Source of the DNA: Mollicutes bacterium | Lineage (GTDB): Bacteria > Bacillota_I > Bacilli_A > Izemoplasmatales > Izemoplasmataceae | DNA: 5,632 nucleotides | Assembly: GCA_003559585.1 (NCBI GenBank) | Contig: PWKX01000211.1 | Coordinates: forward strand, 1 to 5,632 | Reading direction: 5' to 3' | Shown: positions 5,004-5,632 of the stretch, one piece after another | Position numbering within the stretch: the first letter of the stretch is position 1 | How the letters are laid out: each line of letters begins with the position of its first letter | Translations under genes and position numbers: made by a program | The notes under the pieces: generated by a model | Databases searched by the model: none | The model's input: the letters and a program-made list of their open reading frames with translations, nothing else | What the model was told of the DNA's origin: nothing

Positions 5004-5632
5004 CCTTGATAACATACCATTTGAAACGGTCCGTGCGCTGTAATCATCAGCGACGGATCGTTTTTTATATCGTTTAAAAGGGCCTTAAGTGGCATTTGAA
5101 AGCGTTGTTTTAATAAACCATCAATTTCTTGTAAGGTAAGTGGGTGTCTTTTGACAAGACTTTTGATGGCTTTAAGGGGCGTGTCCTCAAGCGTTTGATA
5201 GGATTCATGACTTAAATAGTCTAAAGGGATGCCACCCAAGGTTTGTTGGATGGTGTGCATGCGCTTAGCAGATAATGGTTTTAGCGATGCTTGTTGTGGT
5301 GGTCTGACTGGTGTGTTTAAGTATAGGCGGTCGTACTTGATTTGTTTTAAAAGGGATTGAAACGCTTTTAAGGCATGATCATCGGTATTTAACCCTTCAA
5401 CAAACATGATTTCAAGCCAAAGCTTGCCGGTGTATTGATGGGAAAAATCAATTAAACCTTGTAACATCTTATTAAACGATAAGCCTTTATAGGGGCGGTT
5501 GATACGCTTAAAACTCTCAACATCGTATGCGTCTAAAGATGGACAGACGATATCACACGCTTGTAAAGTGCGCATCACACGAGCATCATAGAGTCTTGAA
5601 CCGTTGGTGATGATGGCAAGTGGGCCATCCCA
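5000..5632 (-). CDS. Radical SAM protein (COG0731-like), C-terminal two thirds; N-terminus outside window
   Basis: The minus-strand frame is open to the window edge, giving 210 residues plus stop; the family is near 300, so roughly the first third is missing. That missing part would carry the CxxxCxxC motif for the 4Fe-4S cluster, so catalytic competence cannot be judged here. What is visible fits the later half of the barrel: LAIITNGSRL (5-14, the T-N-G-S/T strand), DIVCPSLDAYD (27-37), INRP (43-46) and LEIMFVEGLNTD (72-83). The C-terminal part, with HPLTLQEIDGLLKQRF near its start, looks like a helical or winged-helix extension. Apparent starts at GTG 5578 or ATG 5575 are internal, because the conserved TNGS strand lies upstream of them. 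The last codons encode the terminator of the opposing rarA-GNAT unit. The reaction is unknown; relatedness to the Fe-S oxidoreductase/TYW1-like group is from motif memory. Confidence 0.85.
   Translation of the reverse strand, partial: WDGPLAIITNGSRLYDARVMRTLQACDIVCPSLDAYDVESFKRINRPYKGLSFNKMLQGLIDFSHQYTGKLWLEIMFVEGLNTDDHALKAFQSLLKQIKYDRLYLNTPVRPPQQASLKPLSAKRMHTIQQTLGGIPLDYLSHESYQTLEDTPLKAIKSLVKRHPLTLQEIDGLLKQRFQMPLKALLNDIKNDPSLMITAHGPFQMVCYQG
5024..5066 (+). terminator. Strong intrinsic terminator of the rarA-GNAT unit, embedded in the opposing gene
   Basis: The left arm (5024-5040) and right arm (5048-5063) pair over 16 positions with only one bulged base (G5035) and one G-U pair. The inner part is CGCTG/CAGCG and the next block TCCGT/ACGGA, around a 7-base loop TAATCAT (5041-5047). 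A T6 tract (5061-5066) follows. It lies 20 bases after the GNAT stop. On the minus strand no T run follows, so it should act only for + strand transcripts. Confidence 0.88.

Noticed and set aside
5573..5578. GTG/ATG as the true start of the radical SAM gene
   Set aside because: The frame stays open to the window edge, and the conserved TNGS strand and flanking residues lie upstream, so the gene is cut by the window, not short.

Overview
This window looks like chromosomal housekeeping DNA from a low-GC Firmicutes/Tenericutes bacterium. An Acholeplasmatales-like mollicute or close relative is my best guess. The DNA is AT-rich, the Shine-Dalgarno sites are GAGG/GAGGTGA type, and the proteins are short versions of their families. 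UGA is used as a stop by ruvA, ansA and rarA, and Trp is encoded by TGG, so the code is standard and not the Mycoplasma/Spiroplasma code 4. The lineage is inferred from style and gene content only. I see no phage, IS, CRISPR or toxin genes.

Left part (1-1390, + strand): the 3' end of ruvA (Holliday-junction branch migration) is followed 9 bases later by a compact M3-like zinc metallopeptidase. The unit ends at a bidirectional intrinsic terminator (1357-1386). On the minus strand, a cytoplasmic L-asparaginase gene (1371-2360) converges on the same terminator, and its stop codon lies inside the stem.

Middle (2361-2952): about 590 non-coding bases separate ansA from the divergent rarA. Both genes have an extended -10 promoter very close to a GAGGTGAT ribosome site, so both mRNAs should have very short leaders. 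The bases between them hold a cluster of small palindromes (2521-2580), a stretch that can fold into a long interrupted hairpin with a central bubble (about 2582-2782, reminiscent of 6S RNA), and a nested dyad (2775-2822).

Right part (2953-5632): rarA (AAA+ clamp-loader-like ATPase of stalled replication forks) and a two-domain GNAT acetyltransferase form a tight + strand pair with a 5-base gap. The pair ends at a strong intrinsic terminator (5024-5066). That terminator lies wholly inside the 3' end of the convergent minus-strand radical SAM gene, which overlaps the GNAT gene by 4 bases and runs off the right edge.

Two genes, ruvA and rarA, serve recombination and fork repair. Asparaginase and the peptidase serve nitrogen and peptide turnover. 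The GNAT and radical SAM proteins have no assignable substrate. The least explained and most interesting parts are the rarA upstream region and the terminator embedded in coding sequence.
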